From: Clostridiales bacterium
GTDB taxonomy: Bacteria > Bacillota > Clostridia > Christensenellales > Aristaeellaceae
Direction of reading: 5' to 3'
Assembly (NCBI GenBank): GCA_015056245.1
Contig: SVGQ01000017.1
Location: forward strand, 1-36,404
DNA length: 36,404 nucleotides
Under the pieces are notes generated by a model, which was not told where the DNA came from, searched no databases, and saw nothing but the letters and a program-made list of their open reading frames with translations. Within the stretch, counting starts at the first letter, position 1, and every line of letters begins with the position of its first letter. A program made the translations under genes and the position numbers. Below, one piece after another: positions 23,664 through 31,566 of the stretch.

Positions 23664-24335
23664 ATGAACCGAACCAAATTGCGAGACCGGCAGTTGCCGG
23701 ATTACACCCGGGGAGAAGAGATTTTCAACATGGTATCCCACATTGTTGGCGGCGCTTTCGGCGTGATCGCGCTGATCACCTGCGTGACTGTTTCTGCTTT
23801 TCACGGCAGCGTGTGGGGTGTGGTCAGCAGCGTGATTTATGGTGCGTCGCTGATCCTTTTGTATACCATGTCCAGCGTATACCACGGTCTTCGGCCCAAC
23901 ATGGGCAAAAAGGTGATGCAGGTGCTGGATCACTGCACGATTTATTTTTTGATCGCAGGCACCTATACGCCAGTGGCGTTGTGCGCCATCCGTCCCCAGT
24001 TCCCTGTTTGGGGCTGGCTGATCTTCGGCTTTGTGTGGGGCGTATCGGCAGTGGCGGTGGTGTTTACTGCCATCGACCTGAAAAAGTACGCCAAACTGAG
24101 CATGGCATGCTACATCGGCCTTGGCTGGTGCGTGATGCTGGCGCTGAAACCCACCATCCAGTCCGTGTCCATGGGCGGGCTTTTGTGGCTGCTGGCGGGA
24201 GGCATCGCCTACACAGTGGGCGCTGTACTGTACGGTCTTGGACGCAAGCACCGCTACATGCATTCCATTTTCCATCTGTTCGTGCTGCTGGGCAGCATCC
24301 TGCAATTCATTGCGATTATTGGGTATATTCTGTAA
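23664..24335 (+). CDS. trhA: Hemolysin III family membrane protein (PAQR/TrhA)
   Basis: The 223-residue protein starts at the ATG at 23664 (GGAGG six bases upstream). It has seven predicted membrane helices and the hallmark PAQR/hemolysin III motifs: EEIFNMVSHIVGGAFG near the N-terminus, SSVYHGLRP, KVMQVLDHCTIYFLIAGTYTP, and HRYMHSIFHLFVLLGS near the C-terminus. The conserved Ser, Asp and His residues form the zinc site of this family, related to adiponectin receptors; Bacillus YplQ is the near relative. Bacterial TrhA proteins are linked to membrane fluidity or lipid homeostasis, and the hemolysin name should not be read as a toxin call. It is the last gene of the plus-strand cassette and is followed by a terminator. 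Confidence 0.92.
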   Translation: MNRTKLRDRQLPDYTRGEEIFNMVSHIVGGAFGVIALITCVTVSAFHGSVWGVVSSVIYGASLILLYTMSSVYHGLRPNMGKKVMQVLDHCTIYFLIAGTYTPVALCAIRPQFPVWGWLIFGFVWGVSAVAVVFTAIDLKKYAKLSMACYIGLGWCVMLALKPTIQSVSMGGLLWLLAGGIAYTVGAVLYGLGRKHRYMHSIFHLFVLLGSILQFIAIIGYIL

Positions 24336-24341
24336 GGCTAT

Positions 24342-24395
24342 AAACAAAAACAGGGCGCGCAACGTTTCTTGCCGATGCGTTCCCTGTTTTTGTTT
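24342..24395. terminator. Bidirectional terminator between trhA and hemW
   Basis: AAACAAAAACAGGG (24342–24355) pairs perfectly with CCCTGTTTTTGTTT (24382–24395), enclosing a 26-base loop with some inner pairing. The A- and T-rich ends provide U-tracts in both directions, suiting the convergent genes trhA (plus) and hemW (minus). Confidence 0.85.
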
Positions 24396-24426
24396 GTAAG
24401 TCGTGTTTTCTGCGCAGGCGCTTGCG

Positions 24427-25599
24427 TCAATCCATCAAGCGCAGCAGCGCTTCATTTTGCAGCAGCATACCCCGGGGCGTCAGTGCAAAGGCGCGGTCAC
24501 TGTTTGGGCGCTGCTGCCAGCAGCCCAGCCCATCCCGAAGGATACTGTCCAGCGCAGGTCCGCAGCGTTTCGTCATGGACTGTCCATGGAGCGTTTCAAA
24601 ATGCTTTTCGCTCACGCCCTCGTTCATCCGCAGACCCAGCATCATGGTTTCGAACATGGCCTCGTCCGTCCCGATCAGGGTTTTCTCCCGGACAATGTGG
24701 GGCGATTGTTCCATATACTGCTTCACATCCGAAGGATTTGCCAGCCGGACGCGCACCGCCCCCTGCTGCGCATCTGTCTCCGATGGCGGCACCATGCCGT
24801 GAGCTGCTGCCCCCAGTCCCAGATACCACGCCCCCTGCCAGTAGCCTACATTGTGCCGGCAGGCGAAGCCTTCCTTGGCATAGTTGCTGATTTCATACTG
24901 GTGATACCCATGCTTGCGAAGCACTTCGATCCCCTGACTGGTCATGGCAGCGCAGTCATCGTCATCGGGCACAGTGAGCTGTCCCCTCTCCACCTGCTGG
25001 CACAGGGGCGTGCCTTCTTCCACGATCAGGCTGTAGGCGGACACATGCGTCACATCCAGCGCGCAGATCCGCTCCAGAGTTTCCAGATAGTCGTTTTCTG
25101 CCTGTCCGGGCAGGCCGTACATCACATCGGCGTTGATGTTGGAGATACCCAACCGCTGCGCCATACGGATGCTTTCCTCTGCCTGCGCAAAGGTATGGAT
25201 GCGCCCGATGCGTTCCAATAACTGATCCTGCGAAGCCTGTACCCCCAGTGACAACCGGTTCATGCCGGCATCCATCAGGGTTTCCAGCCACTTTTCCGTC
25301 AGCGTGCCGGGATTGGCTTCGCTGGTGAACTCAGCATCCTTTTGATGGGAAAAGCTTTCCCGTAGGGTACGCAGCACGCTTTTCATCAGCGGAGCGGGTA
25401 CGATAGAGGGCGTGCCGCCGCCCAGAAAGACAGTGCTTACCTCCGCCCCGGTGTACTTCTCCCCCATGGCCCGGATCTCTTTTTCCAGCGCAGCGCAATA
25501 AGCCGCCATGGCATCTTCCCCAGCGGCGGCAGAAACAAAATCGCAATACAAACATTTCCTTTTACAAAATGGAAAATGGAGATATAATTGCAGTATCAT
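24427..25599 (-). CDS. hemW: Radical SAM heme chaperone HemW
   Basis: The 390-residue protein starts at the ATG at 25599, with GGAGGG six bases upstream; the frame stays open further upstream but that part is not homologous. The radical-SAM triad is Cys12/Cys16/Cys19 in CKRKCLYCDF. Other family motifs are VFLGGGTPSIV, EANPGTLT, NRLSLGVQASQ, NINADVMYGLPGQ and VSAYSLIVEEGTPL, followed by the HemW C-terminal domain. HemW inserts heme into respiratory proteins and is often misannotated as oxygen-independent coproporphyrinogen oxidase (HemN). In Bacillus it lies directly upstream of hrcA; here a plus-strand cassette separates them. Confidence 0.93.
   Translation of the reverse strand: MILQLYLHFPFCKRKCLYCDFVSAAAGEDAMAAYCAALEKEIRAMGEKYTGAEVSTVFLGGGTPSIVPAPLMKSVLRTLRESFSHQKDAEFTSEANPGTLTEKWLETLMDAGMNRLSLGVQASQDQLLERIGRIHTFAQAEESIRMAQRLGISNINADVMYGLPGQAENDYLETLERICALDVTHVSAYSLIVEEGTPLCQQVERGQLTVPDDDDCAAMTSQGIEVLRKHGYHQYEISNYAKEGFACRHNVGYWQGAWYLGLGAAAHGMVPPSETDAQQGAVRVRLANPSDVKQYMEQSPHIVREKTLIGTDEAMFETMMLGLRMNEGVSEKHFETLHGQSMTKRCGPALDSILRDGLGCWQQRPNSDRAFALTPRGMLLQNEALLRLMD
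25561..25588 (+). promoter_or_regulatory. Promoter of the DUF1622 gene
   Basis: TTTACA (25561–25566) and TATAAT (25583–25588) are separated by 16 bases. It lies inside the first codons of the oppositely oriented hemW, so the two transcripts overlap at their 5' ends. Confidence 0.6.
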
Positions 25600-25617
25600 A
25601 TTGATCCCTCCGAGGGG

Positions 25618-25646
25618 AGTATACCATAACCAGGGAGGTTTTTCAT
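25618..25646 (-). promoter_or_regulatory. Possible promoter of hemW
   Basis: On the minus strand TATACT (25618–25623) is a good -10, and ATGAAA, 17 bases upstream, is a weak -35 (4 of 6). A short CCC/GGG hairpin follows at the presumed mRNA start. Confidence 0.4.
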
Positions 25647-25647
25647 C

Positions 25648-26043
25648 ATGGCAAATATTGAACACATCTTTGAAATGGTGGTACATTTCTGTATTCTGCT
25701 GATCGAACTGGCAGGTACGGTAGTGATCGTGTGGAGTATGTTCCGGGGCTTCGTCGGCTTTGTGAAAAAGGATGAGGATACCCGCATCCAACTGGCGCAG
25801 GGCATCATGCTGGGTTTGGAATTCAAAATCGGCAGCGAGGTGCTGCGCTCGGTGATCGTCAGTTCCTGGAATGAACTGGGCACGCTGGCGGCGATCATTC
25901 TGCTGCGCTCCCTGCTGACGTTGCTGCTCCACTGGGAGATCGAAGCCGAGGAAAAACGGCAAGCCAAGCAGGAGCTGCACGAGTTAGCCCTGCAGGATCT
26001 GGAAGAACAAGCTGACGAGGAAAACGAAGAGGATCAGCCCTGA
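25648..26043 (+). CDS. DUF1622 family membrane protein
   Basis: The 131-residue protein starts at the ATG at 25648 with GGGAGG nine bases upstream. Two to three membrane helices (about 10–35 and 70–95) flank a conserved segment, LAQGIMLGLEFKIGSEVLRS, then WNELGTLAAIILLRSLLTLLL, the DUF1622 pattern. The C-terminal 35 residues are highly charged and probably cytoplasmic (EEKRQAKQELHE … DEENEEDQP). Function is unknown. Its stop overlaps the end of spoIIIAH by 10 bp tail-to-tail, so no separate terminator fits between them. Confidence 0.85.
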   Translation: MANIEHIFEMVVHFCILLIELAGTVVIVWSMFRGFVGFVKKDEDTRIQLAQGIMLGLEFKIGSEVLRSVIVSSWNELGTLAAIILLRSLLTLLLHWEIEAEEKRQAKQELHELALQDLEEQADEENEEDQP

Positions 26044-26588
26044 AGCCCGCCGGGCATAATGCGGATATTCTCCGCCGCCACTTCCGTATGGGCCAGACAA
26101 ATGGATAGTATGACTGCGCTTTGGGCCGCGGTCACCTCAGATGCGCTTACCGCCACGGTGAGCGCATCGTTTTGCATCAAAACAAGGCAGGGCGCGAAAC
26201 CCGCGTTGGTTAAGGCTTCCTCCAACCCCAGCTCCAGCTGATGCTGCTGGATCATCCGTGTCATCTGGCGGGCTGCCTGCTGCCGGGTTTCCTCTTGAAG
26301 AGTTTCATCATCGCACAGGGCTTGCAGCTTCGCCAGATCCTTTTCGTAGGCTGCCTCCCTTGTTTGGCGGGCGGTCAGGCTTTCCGGCGGCAGCGTGGGC
26401 ACAGCCGTGGGGACAGTTGTTTCCTCAAACTGGCTGCCACTGGTTGAATGACTGTCCCCCGCCTTGGGCCAGAACGCCAGCAGGGCTGCCGCCGTCAGAA
26501 GAAGCGTCAGGATGCACAGCCGGACACGGGCATTCCTTGTTTCGTGGTCCGGTTTACCGGAAAACAGATCCTTTTTCTTGAGGTTCAT
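26034..26588 (-). CDS. spoIIIAH: Stage III sporulation protein AH
   Basis: The 184-residue protein starts at the ATG at 26588 (GGAGG seven bases upstream). A cytoplasmic basic start (MNLKKKDLFSGK) precedes a membrane helix at about 23–41, then a Thr/Pro-rich linker, a helical stretch (REAAYEKDLAKLQALCDDE) and a C-terminal YscJ/FliF-like domain (LTNAGFAPCLVLMQNDALTV). SpoIIIAH in the mother-cell membrane binds forespore SpoIIQ across the intermembrane space, forming the feeding channel. It is the last gene of the spoIIIA operon. The gene converges with the DUF1622 gene and overlaps it by 10 bp. Confidence 0.9.
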   Translation of the reverse strand: MNLKKKDLFSGKPDHETRNARVRLCILTLLLTAAALLAFWPKAGDSHSTSGSQFEETTVPTAVPTLPPESLTARQTREAAYEKDLAKLQALCDDETLQEETRQQAARQMTRMIQQHQLELGLEEALTNAGFAPCLVLMQNDALTVAVSASEVTAAQSAVILSICLAHTEVAAENIRIMPGGLQG

Positions 26589-26641
26589 CGCATTTCCTCC
26601 ATTGATGATTGCATGTATTGTCTTATTCCGCATTGTACCTG

Positions 26642-26989
26642 CTACTCCCCCATGGCGAATACATCCACCGCTGCTTCCGGCAGTCCAAGCAACGTACGCA
26701 CCGCCCGAATCAGCTCCAGCCGCACCGCCAGATCATCCGCGCCCTGCGCCACCACCAGCGCCCCTGTTGGCATCCCAACCGTTTTGCTGTCGCCGCCCGC
26801 ATAAAACAAAGCCACTTCCACGCGGCCCGCTCCAGCAATGGAACCCAGTACTTCCGCGATCCGTTTTTCATCCCGGCTTTCCGCAGTGGATGCCCCCTCC
26901 CCGCCCAGAAACAACAGTGCCAGCAACGCCGCCATCGCAACCATAGCCCACAGGAGGGAGCGATTACTTAACCATCGTTTCCAATTCAA
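26642..26989 (-). CDS. spoIIIAG: Stage III sporulation protein AG (short form)
   Basis: The frame from the TTG at 26989 gives 115 residues. AGGAGG lies seven bases upstream, and the TTG overlaps the spoIIIAF stop (TTGA), indicating coupled translation. A single membrane helix lies at about 17–34 (SLLWAMVAMAALLALLFLGG), followed by a ring-building domain with IAEVLGSIAGAGRVEVALFY and GALVVAQGADDLAVRLELIR. SpoIIIAG forms a large ring in the SpoIIIA–SpoIIQ channel. Known homologues are around 200 residues, so this one is compact and lacks most of the inserted beta-triangle region that widens the ring. Confidence 0.85.
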   Translation of the reverse strand: MNWKRWLSNRSLLWAMVAMAALLALLFLGGEGASTAESRDEKRIAEVLGSIAGAGRVEVALFYAGGDSKTVGMPTGALVVAQGADDLAVRLELIRAVRTLLGLPEAAVDVFAMGE

Positions 26990-27462
26990 GGCACTTCCTC
27001 CTCGGGCATTCTCTGCCAACTGATGCTGGCTTGCGGCAGCGCCAGCCATTGGGCCAGGGCTTCGGTCAATGCTGTTTCTTCCATCAACAGTGGCTTTTCT
27101 CCCCGGCGCAGCGACAGCTGGATCCTCTCCACTCCGCCATCCTGCCGCAGATAAACCGCGGCACCGGCTTCATAGCCCGCCTTTCTGGCCTGACGAACAC
27201 AAGCCGCTTCGATCTGATTGGCATAGCCGGTAAGCGCGATCCGCTGATAGCCATTGACTGTACGCGCAGGCTGCACCTGGGCAAACACAGGCCAATCCGT
27301 CTGTTGAGCCTGCCCCAGAAACCGTCCCAGCGAAAGAACCAATGCAGCCATTACCATCAGACTCACCGCCAAACGCACCATCTGCTGCCGCCTGGGCAGC
27401 AGAAGTTCACACAGCGCCCACAAGGCTGCCAGCGCTGCCAGTTGCCGCACAAATCCATTCAC
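26986..27462 (-). CDS. spoIIIAF: Stage III sporulation protein AF
   Basis: I choose the GTG at 27462, which has AAGGAGG six bases upstream; the ATG two codons earlier directly abuts that site. The 158-residue protein has two membrane helices (about 5–22 and 28–46), then an extracytoplasmic domain of about 110 residues (NGYQRIALTGYANQIEAACV … AAVYLRQDGGVERIQLSL). This matches SpoIIIAF, a membrane component of the SpoIIIA channel related in fold to the ring-building proteins. It lies between AE and AG as in all known spoIIIA operons. Confidence 0.88.
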   Translation of the reverse strand: MNGFVRQLAALAALWALCELLLPRRQQMVRLAVSLMVMAALVLSLGRFLGQAQQTDWPVFAQVQPARTVNGYQRIALTGYANQIEAACVRQARKAGYEAGAAVYLRQDGGVERIQLSLRRGEKPLLMEETALTEALAQWLALPQASISWQRMPEEEVP

Positions 27463-27481
27463 GACCATCCTCCTTTCCGCA

Positions 27482-28744
27482 CTATCGGAGCATCACCGTG
27501 AAGTGCCCCACCATGACAAGCTGTGCCACCAGCAGAAGAAACATGGCCCCCACGCTGAGCTGGATGATAAACAACAGGGAAAACACCTCAGAATAGTCAC
27601 TGATGCACCGGCACAGGGGGCTGTCCGTCATGGGTTCCAAAAGTGCAGCCACCGCCCTGTACAAAAGCATGGCTGCCACTGTACGGAGCAGCGGTGTCAT
27701 CAGCCGTCCCAGAAGCAGCAAAAGCCCCAATACCCCTACCGCATTCTGGATCAGCAGCGAACTGCCCACCAGCGTATCCACCGTATCAGCAAACATGCCG
27801 CCCACCACTGGAATGAAATTATCCATGGCATATTTGGCAGTGCGGATGCTGACCCCATCCACCGCCGCTGCGCTGAGACCCTGAACCGTCATCACGCCGA
27901 TAAACACAGTAAAACCCAGTCCCAGCGTCCAGTCGGCAGCCTGACGGAACAATTTGCACAGCTTGCCCACCCGCAATTGCTGGCTCAGCCCGCCCACCAT
28001 GGTCAGCACCGCCACACTGACCGCCAGCGGCATGGTGGCCTGCTGCACCAGAGCTGTCATGGAACCCGCAGCCGCCATCACCGCTGGTTGATAAAACAGT
28101 GAACTGGCAGTACCGCCCACCGCTGCCAGCAAAGTGACCAGCAACGGAAACAGCGCCTGCATCAGCCCTGCCATGCCTGTTACAGACTGCTTGCACAGCG
28201 TTACATAAGCTTCCAGATCCGCTACCAGAAAGCCCATGGTCAGCAGCAAGCCGCCATAATGGGCTGCTCCGGATACGCCGCTGTTCAGGTGCAGTTGTTC
28301 CGCTACAGCAGCGATCAGCGCAGGCACCAAAAGCCTCGTCATCCGCCAGAGGGTGTCCCGGAACAGCCCAGCCGCTTTGCCCATTAACCACCGCAATGCT
28401 TCCTCGCCGGTCATCACCGCCTGACCGCTTGCCAGCGTTTTCAGCAGCGTGGCTGCATCCTGTATGAACAGGTCGCTTTCCTCCACTGCTTTTTGAAAAG
28501 CAGACAGATCAAGACCGGCAAGCGTCTCATCCACACTCCGTTCCAGTGCGGCGGTTGCCGCGGAAGGCAGGAAAAGCATACAGAGCCACAAGGCCAGCAA
28601 CGCAGAAAACATCCGATAATGCTTCAGCACCCACCGGCGCAGCAGGGAAATGTCATAAGCACCTTCTTTTCCCCAAGGGCAGGAGCTTTTTTTCAGCAGC
28701 CCTTGCGGATGAACAGCCGCACCTTTTACAACCGCACTTTTCAT
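27482..28744 (-). CDS. spoIIIAE: Stage III sporulation protein AE
   Basis: The 420-residue polytopic membrane protein starts at 28744 with GGGGA eight bases upstream. A signal-like helix at about 45–65 (FSALLALWLCMLFLPSAATA) follows a 44-residue N-terminal extension that is Lys/Trp/His-rich and may be non-native or a shifted start. Six to seven more helices include LLTMGFLVADLEAYVTLC, VGGTASSLFYQPAVMAA, VLTMVGGLSQQLRVGKLCKL, TVQGLSAAAVDGVSIRTAKY and NFIPVVGGMFADTVDTL. The last two segments are strongly conserved in SpoIIIAE, a presumed permease-like element of the SpoIIIA channel needed for late forespore gene expression. Confidence 0.92.
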   Translation of the reverse strand: MKSAVVKGAAVHPQGLLKKSSCPWGKEGAYDISLLRRWVLKHYRMFSALLALWLCMLFLPSAATAALERSVDETLAGLDLSAFQKAVEESDLFIQDAATLLKTLASGQAVMTGEEALRWLMGKAAGLFRDTLWRMTRLLVPALIAAVAEQLHLNSGVSGAAHYGGLLLTMGFLVADLEAYVTLCKQSVTGMAGLMQALFPLLVTLLAAVGGTASSLFYQPAVMAAAGSMTALVQQATMPLAVSVAVLTMVGGLSQQLRVGKLCKLFRQAADWTLGLGFTVFIGVMTVQGLSAAAVDGVSIRTAKYAMDNFIPVVGGMFADTVDTLVGSSLLIQNAVGVLGLLLLLGRLMTPLLRTVAAMLLYRAVAALLEPMTDSPLCRCISDYSEVFSLLFIIQLSVGAMFLLLVAQLVMVGHFTVMLR

Positions 28745-28756
28745 TCCGTCTATCCC

Positions 28757-29143
28757 CTATGGTACCAAACCGACGATCATCTCCAGCAAATCCAGCAGCA
28801 TGGGCGCGATAACCCCGAACATGCACCACTTTCCCACCATGCCCACCTTGAGCGCCAGCCCTTTTTCCCCCAGATCCTCGCAGGTCTGGGCTGCCAGATC
28901 TGTGGCGTAACTCATGCCGAGCACCTTCATCAGCAGCGACAGGTACTCCTTGTTCAAGCCGCCCAGCGCAGCCAGCCGGTCCAGCAGGGATTGCAGTCCG
29001 CTTACGCTTTCCAGCGCTCCCATCAGCAGGATCCCTCCGGCGATGACCGCCAGCACCCCCGCCGCCTCCGGCGCCAACCGGCGCACCACCAGACACAGCA
29101 CAGCCGCTGCCACCGCCAATCCCAACCATTGCCAGAACATCAT
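28757..29143 (-). CDS. spoIIIAD: Stage III sporulation protein AD
   Basis: The 128-residue protein has three to four membrane helices. Characteristic parts are FWQWLGLAVAAAVLCLVVRR, PEAAGVLAVIAGGILLMG, NKEYLSLLMKVLGMSYATDL and ALKVGMVGKWCMFGVIAPM, which match SpoIIIAD. The start is two bases after the AC stop with little ribosome binding site, so translation is probably coupled to spoIIIAC. It is an inner component of the SpoIIIA complex in the mother-cell membrane. Confidence 0.92.
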   Translation of the reverse strand: MMFWQWLGLAVAAAVLCLVVRRLAPEAAGVLAVIAGGILLMGALESVSGLQSLLDRLAALGGLNKEYLSLLMKVLGMSYATDLAAQTCEDLGEKGLALKVGMVGKWCMFGVIAPMLLDLLEMIVGLVP

Positions 29144-29145
29144 GC

Positions 29146-29346
29146 TCAGTAGAGGGAAAAGACGCTTTTAAGGCTGCCAAACAATTCAGACACCACATTC
29201 ACTGCCAACAGCAAGGCGATCACCAGCCCCACCACCGTCACCAGCGTTCCCAGTTCCTCTCGCCCTGCCTGCTTGAGTACCATGCTGATAAATGCCACCA
29301 CCACACCCAAACCAGCCAGTTTGAACAGTACATCCAGTTGCGCCAT
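29146..29346 (-). CDS. spoIIIAC: Stage III sporulation protein AC
   Basis: This 66-residue, two-helix membrane protein (VLFKLAGLGVVVAFISMVLK; LGTLVTVVGLVIALLLAVNV; a C-terminal amphipathic end) is the usual size and sequence style of SpoIIIAC. The ATG has AAGGAGG ten bases upstream. It is followed within 2 bp by spoIIIAD and is required for the SpoIIIA channel. Confidence 0.92.
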   Translation of the reverse strand: MAQLDVLFKLAGLGVVVAFISMVLKQAGREELGTLVTVVGLVIALLLAVNVVSELFGSLKSVFSLY

Positions 29347-29370
29347 GGTCGTCTTCCCTCCTTTGCTGTG

Positions 29371-29889
29371 CTACCACAGCATAATCCCTGCCACAAGACC
29401 AGCCAGCAGCCCCAGCTGCACGCACAGTTTTCCACCGCTTCGGTGGTGCTTTTCCGTTTCTTCCATGGCTGGTTTCAAACGTCTCAAACAGGCAGCGACC
29501 GCTTCCTCCCGCATTGCGGCAGTGCCTGTGCCCAATTCGCAGAACAACTGGCGCAACGCTTCTTTGTCACAGTTTTTTTCGCCCGGACAGGGAATCTGCT
29601 GCTCTGCCCGCTGATAAGCCTCACGCAGGGCCAACAATGGCTTTTGGCGCACCATCGCCGCAACAGCCCGGAAACGTTCCGGCATGACGCCTCCTCTTGC
29701 AGCGCAGCATTCCTCCAGAAGTTCCAGCAGCCCAAGCCGTTCCTGCTGCAACATCAGCCGAAGACGCGCCAGCATGTCCTGTGTCTGATGGAGAAGCATA
29801 TGCCTTGCCAGCAAGCGCTCCCGAACCGCCATCCCCGCAGCCAGACCAGCCGCAATGCATAGCATCGCACCCGCTGCCCCGCCCGTCAT
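29371..29889 (-). CDS. spoIIIAB: Stage III sporulation protein AB
   Basis: The 172-residue protein overlaps spoIIIAA by 4 bp (ATGA), a sign of coupling. It has an N-terminal hydrophobic segment (AGAMLCIAAGLAAGMAV) and a C-terminal one (LCVQLGLLAGLVAGIMLW) bracketing a helical domain (LARLRLMLQQERLGLLELLE … RQLFCELGTGTAAMREEAV). This fits SpoIIIAB, which resembles GspF/PilC platform proteins of type II secretion and probably partners the ATPase SpoIIIAA. Confidence 0.9.
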   Translation of the reverse strand: MTGGAAGAMLCIAAGLAAGMAVRERLLARHMLLHQTQDMLARLRLMLQQERLGLLELLEECCAARGGVMPERFRAVAAMVRQKPLLALREAYQRAEQQIPCPGEKNCDKEALRQLFCELGTGTAAMREEAVAACLRRLKPAMEETEKHHRSGGKLCVQLGLLAGLVAGIMLW

Positions 29890-30791
29890 GGCAGTTCCAT
29901 GGGATGGAGCTGGCTGTCATACACCGCCGCGATCTGCCCCACCTGATGTTCATCCATCAACACATAACGGTCAAACGCACGGTGCAGCACCAACTGCGCC
30001 ATTACGCCACGGGTGGGAGGCGGCTGTACTTCCCTGCCGTGCAGCGTACTCAACACCGCCACTCCGGCGGCGATGCAATCCAGCACAGCCTGTGCATCTG
30101 TGGCGGTGCCCAGTTCATCGGTTACCAGCACATCCGGGCTCATGCTGCGCAGCATCCATCGCAATCCTGCTTCCTTGCAGCAGCCGTCCAACACGTCCGT
30201 ATGGGGACCCACAGACAACTGTGCTTCCCCGCCGCTCATGGCAGCGATCTCGCTGCGTTCGTCAACGACGCCCACCCGAAAACCGCGTTCAGACAAGCGG
30301 CAGCAGGCATCCCGGAGCAAGGTGGTTTTTCCACTGCCCGGAAGACCCACGATCAGCGCGCTCATCACCCGGCCTGTTTCATCCGTTAAAAGAGGCAGCA
30401 GCCTGTCCGCTGCTCCCCGCCACTGGCCTGCTACACGGATGCACAGGGAAGAGATCTCCCGGAGAGCCCGTACGCTCTGCCCCTGCAGCAGCACCCGCCC
30501 GCAAAGCCCCATTCGGTGCCCGCCCCGCAGCGTCACAAAGCCGCTGCGCTGTTCCTCCACCCGGGCGTAGAGGGCATGCTCGCACAAAGCTTCAGCGATT
30601 TGTCCCACCTGCTGCGGCGTGGGTTCCAAGCCGCAGGTTTTGGTCTCTCCGCTGGTACGAATCTCCGTTTTCTGCCCCGCACGGATGCGGATCTCCTGCA
30701 CCGTGCCTTCCGGCATTTGCAAAAGGGTCCGCGCCACAGGCCGTGGAAGGCAATGGGCCATTTCCTCCAGAGATTGCCGCTGGGTTATCAT
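29886..30791 (-). CDS. spoIIIAA: Stage III sporulation protein AA (ATPase)
   Basis: The 301-residue protein is a secretion-type ATPase powering the SpoIIIA channel. The N-terminal domain contains IRIRAGQKTEI and SGFVTLRGGHRMGLCGRV. The Walker A motif is GLPGSGKTT (residues 149–157), and VDERSEIAAM and DVLVTDELGTATD contain the acidic residues near the active site, followed by VLSTLHGREV. All these match SpoIIIAA, related to type II/IV secretion ATPases. The ATG has GGGGGAG five bases upstream. It starts 11 bp after an L,D-transpeptidase gene, so the two are probably in one transcript. Confidence 0.95.
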   Translation of the reverse strand: MITQRQSLEEMAHCLPRPVARTLLQMPEGTVQEIRIRAGQKTEIRTSGETKTCGLEPTPQQVGQIAEALCEHALYARVEEQRSGFVTLRGGHRMGLCGRVLLQGQSVRALREISSLCIRVAGQWRGAADRLLPLLTDETGRVMSALIVGLPGSGKTTLLRDACCRLSERGFRVGVVDERSEIAAMSGGEAQLSVGPHTDVLDGCCKEAGLRWMLRSMSPDVLVTDELGTATDAQAVLDCIAAGVAVLSTLHGREVQPPPTRGVMAQLVLHRAFDRYVLMDEHQVGQIAAVYDSQLHPMELP

Positions 30792-30802
30792 GTTTTCTCC
30801 CC

Positions 30803-31537
30803 CTATTCAAACAAAATCAGGCCGATAGCCCGAAAAAACGCGTGATCGGCATCATCCTTCGCAGGCAGACCCAGAGCCTTTCTGGCAGCCCGGACCGCCT
30901 GCACTGTGCCCGCGCCATAAATGCCATCCGCGCTGCCCCAGTAATAGCCCAGAGCACGCAAACGCTGCTGAAGCGCTGCCACTCGGCTGGAACGATCCCC
31001 CGGCCCAAGAGCCGTCAGATGAGTATCCAACAGGCCAAAGGGGCCGCCTTCGATCACCACTTTGGTGCCATTGGGCACCTTGGCGTAGAGTTCTTCTGAA
31101 TCCTTCACAAACATGCGGATGCAGCCATGACTGGCATTGGAGCCGATGGAACCAGGTTTGTTGGTGCCATGGATGCCAAATTGTCCCCAAGGCACAGTCA
31201 ACCCCAGAAATCGGGTGCCAAAACCACCCAACTCCCCGGCAAAACGATGATTGATGAAAAACGTACCGATGGGCGTAGGCGTGCCGCCTGCCCCGGTGGC
31301 GATCGGATATTGCTTACGAACGCTGATGCCCTCATACAGTGTCAGGGTTTTCTGGTGAATGCTGATGAGGATCCATAATCCCTTGGGCACATTGGCCCGA
31401 CAGACAGCGTCGCACTGAGCGCCTGCCTCTTCAGCCCGCTGCTGAGCCACGGCTGCACAGCCGGTGAGCACACCCGCAATCAGGCAGACCGCCAGCCACA
31501 GGCACAGCCCGTGCAGTTTCCTTTCCTTGCCGTCCAT
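30803..31537 (-). CDS. Lipoprotein L,D-transpeptidase with peptidoglycan-binding tail
   Basis: The 244-residue protein starts at the ATG at 31537, with a modest GGTGAG just upstream. A lipoprotein signal ends in LTGC (Cys27), so the enzyme would be tethered outside the membrane. The YkuD domain (about 54–165) has the catalytic HG at 123–124 and SHGCIRM with nucleophile Cys139. A peptidoglycan-binding domain type 1 follows (about 180–225, VAALQQRLRALGYYWGSADG). It would make 3→3 cross-links or attach proteins to wall peptides. It lies 11 bp before spoIIIAA on the same strand, and a sigma-E-like promoter precedes it, suggesting a role in cell-wall remodelling during engulfment or cortex formation. 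Confidence 0.9.
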   Translation of the reverse strand: MDGKERKLHGLCLWLAVCLIAGVLTGCAAVAQQRAEEAGAQCDAVCRANVPKGLWILISIHQKTLTLYEGISVRKQYPIATGAGGTPTPIGTFFINHRFAGELGGFGTRFLGLTVPWGQFGIHGTNKPGSIGSNASHGCIRMFVKDSEELYAKVPNGTKVVIEGGPFGLLDTHLTALGPGDRSSRVAALQQRLRALGYYWGSADGIYGAGTVQAVRAARKALGLPAKDDADHAFFRAIGLILFE

Positions 31538-31566
31538 CGTCTCACCGCCCCTGATTGCTACTCCCA

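Noticed and set aside
23664-24335. Hemolysin toxin
   Set aside because: The family name is historical. PAQR/TrhA proteins are membrane homeostasis proteins, and nothing nearby suggests a toxin system.
24427-25980. 517-residue version of HemW
   Set aside because: The part before 25599 is the antisense of the DUF1622 gene. The radical-SAM protein begins properly at 25599 with GGAGGG six bases upstream.
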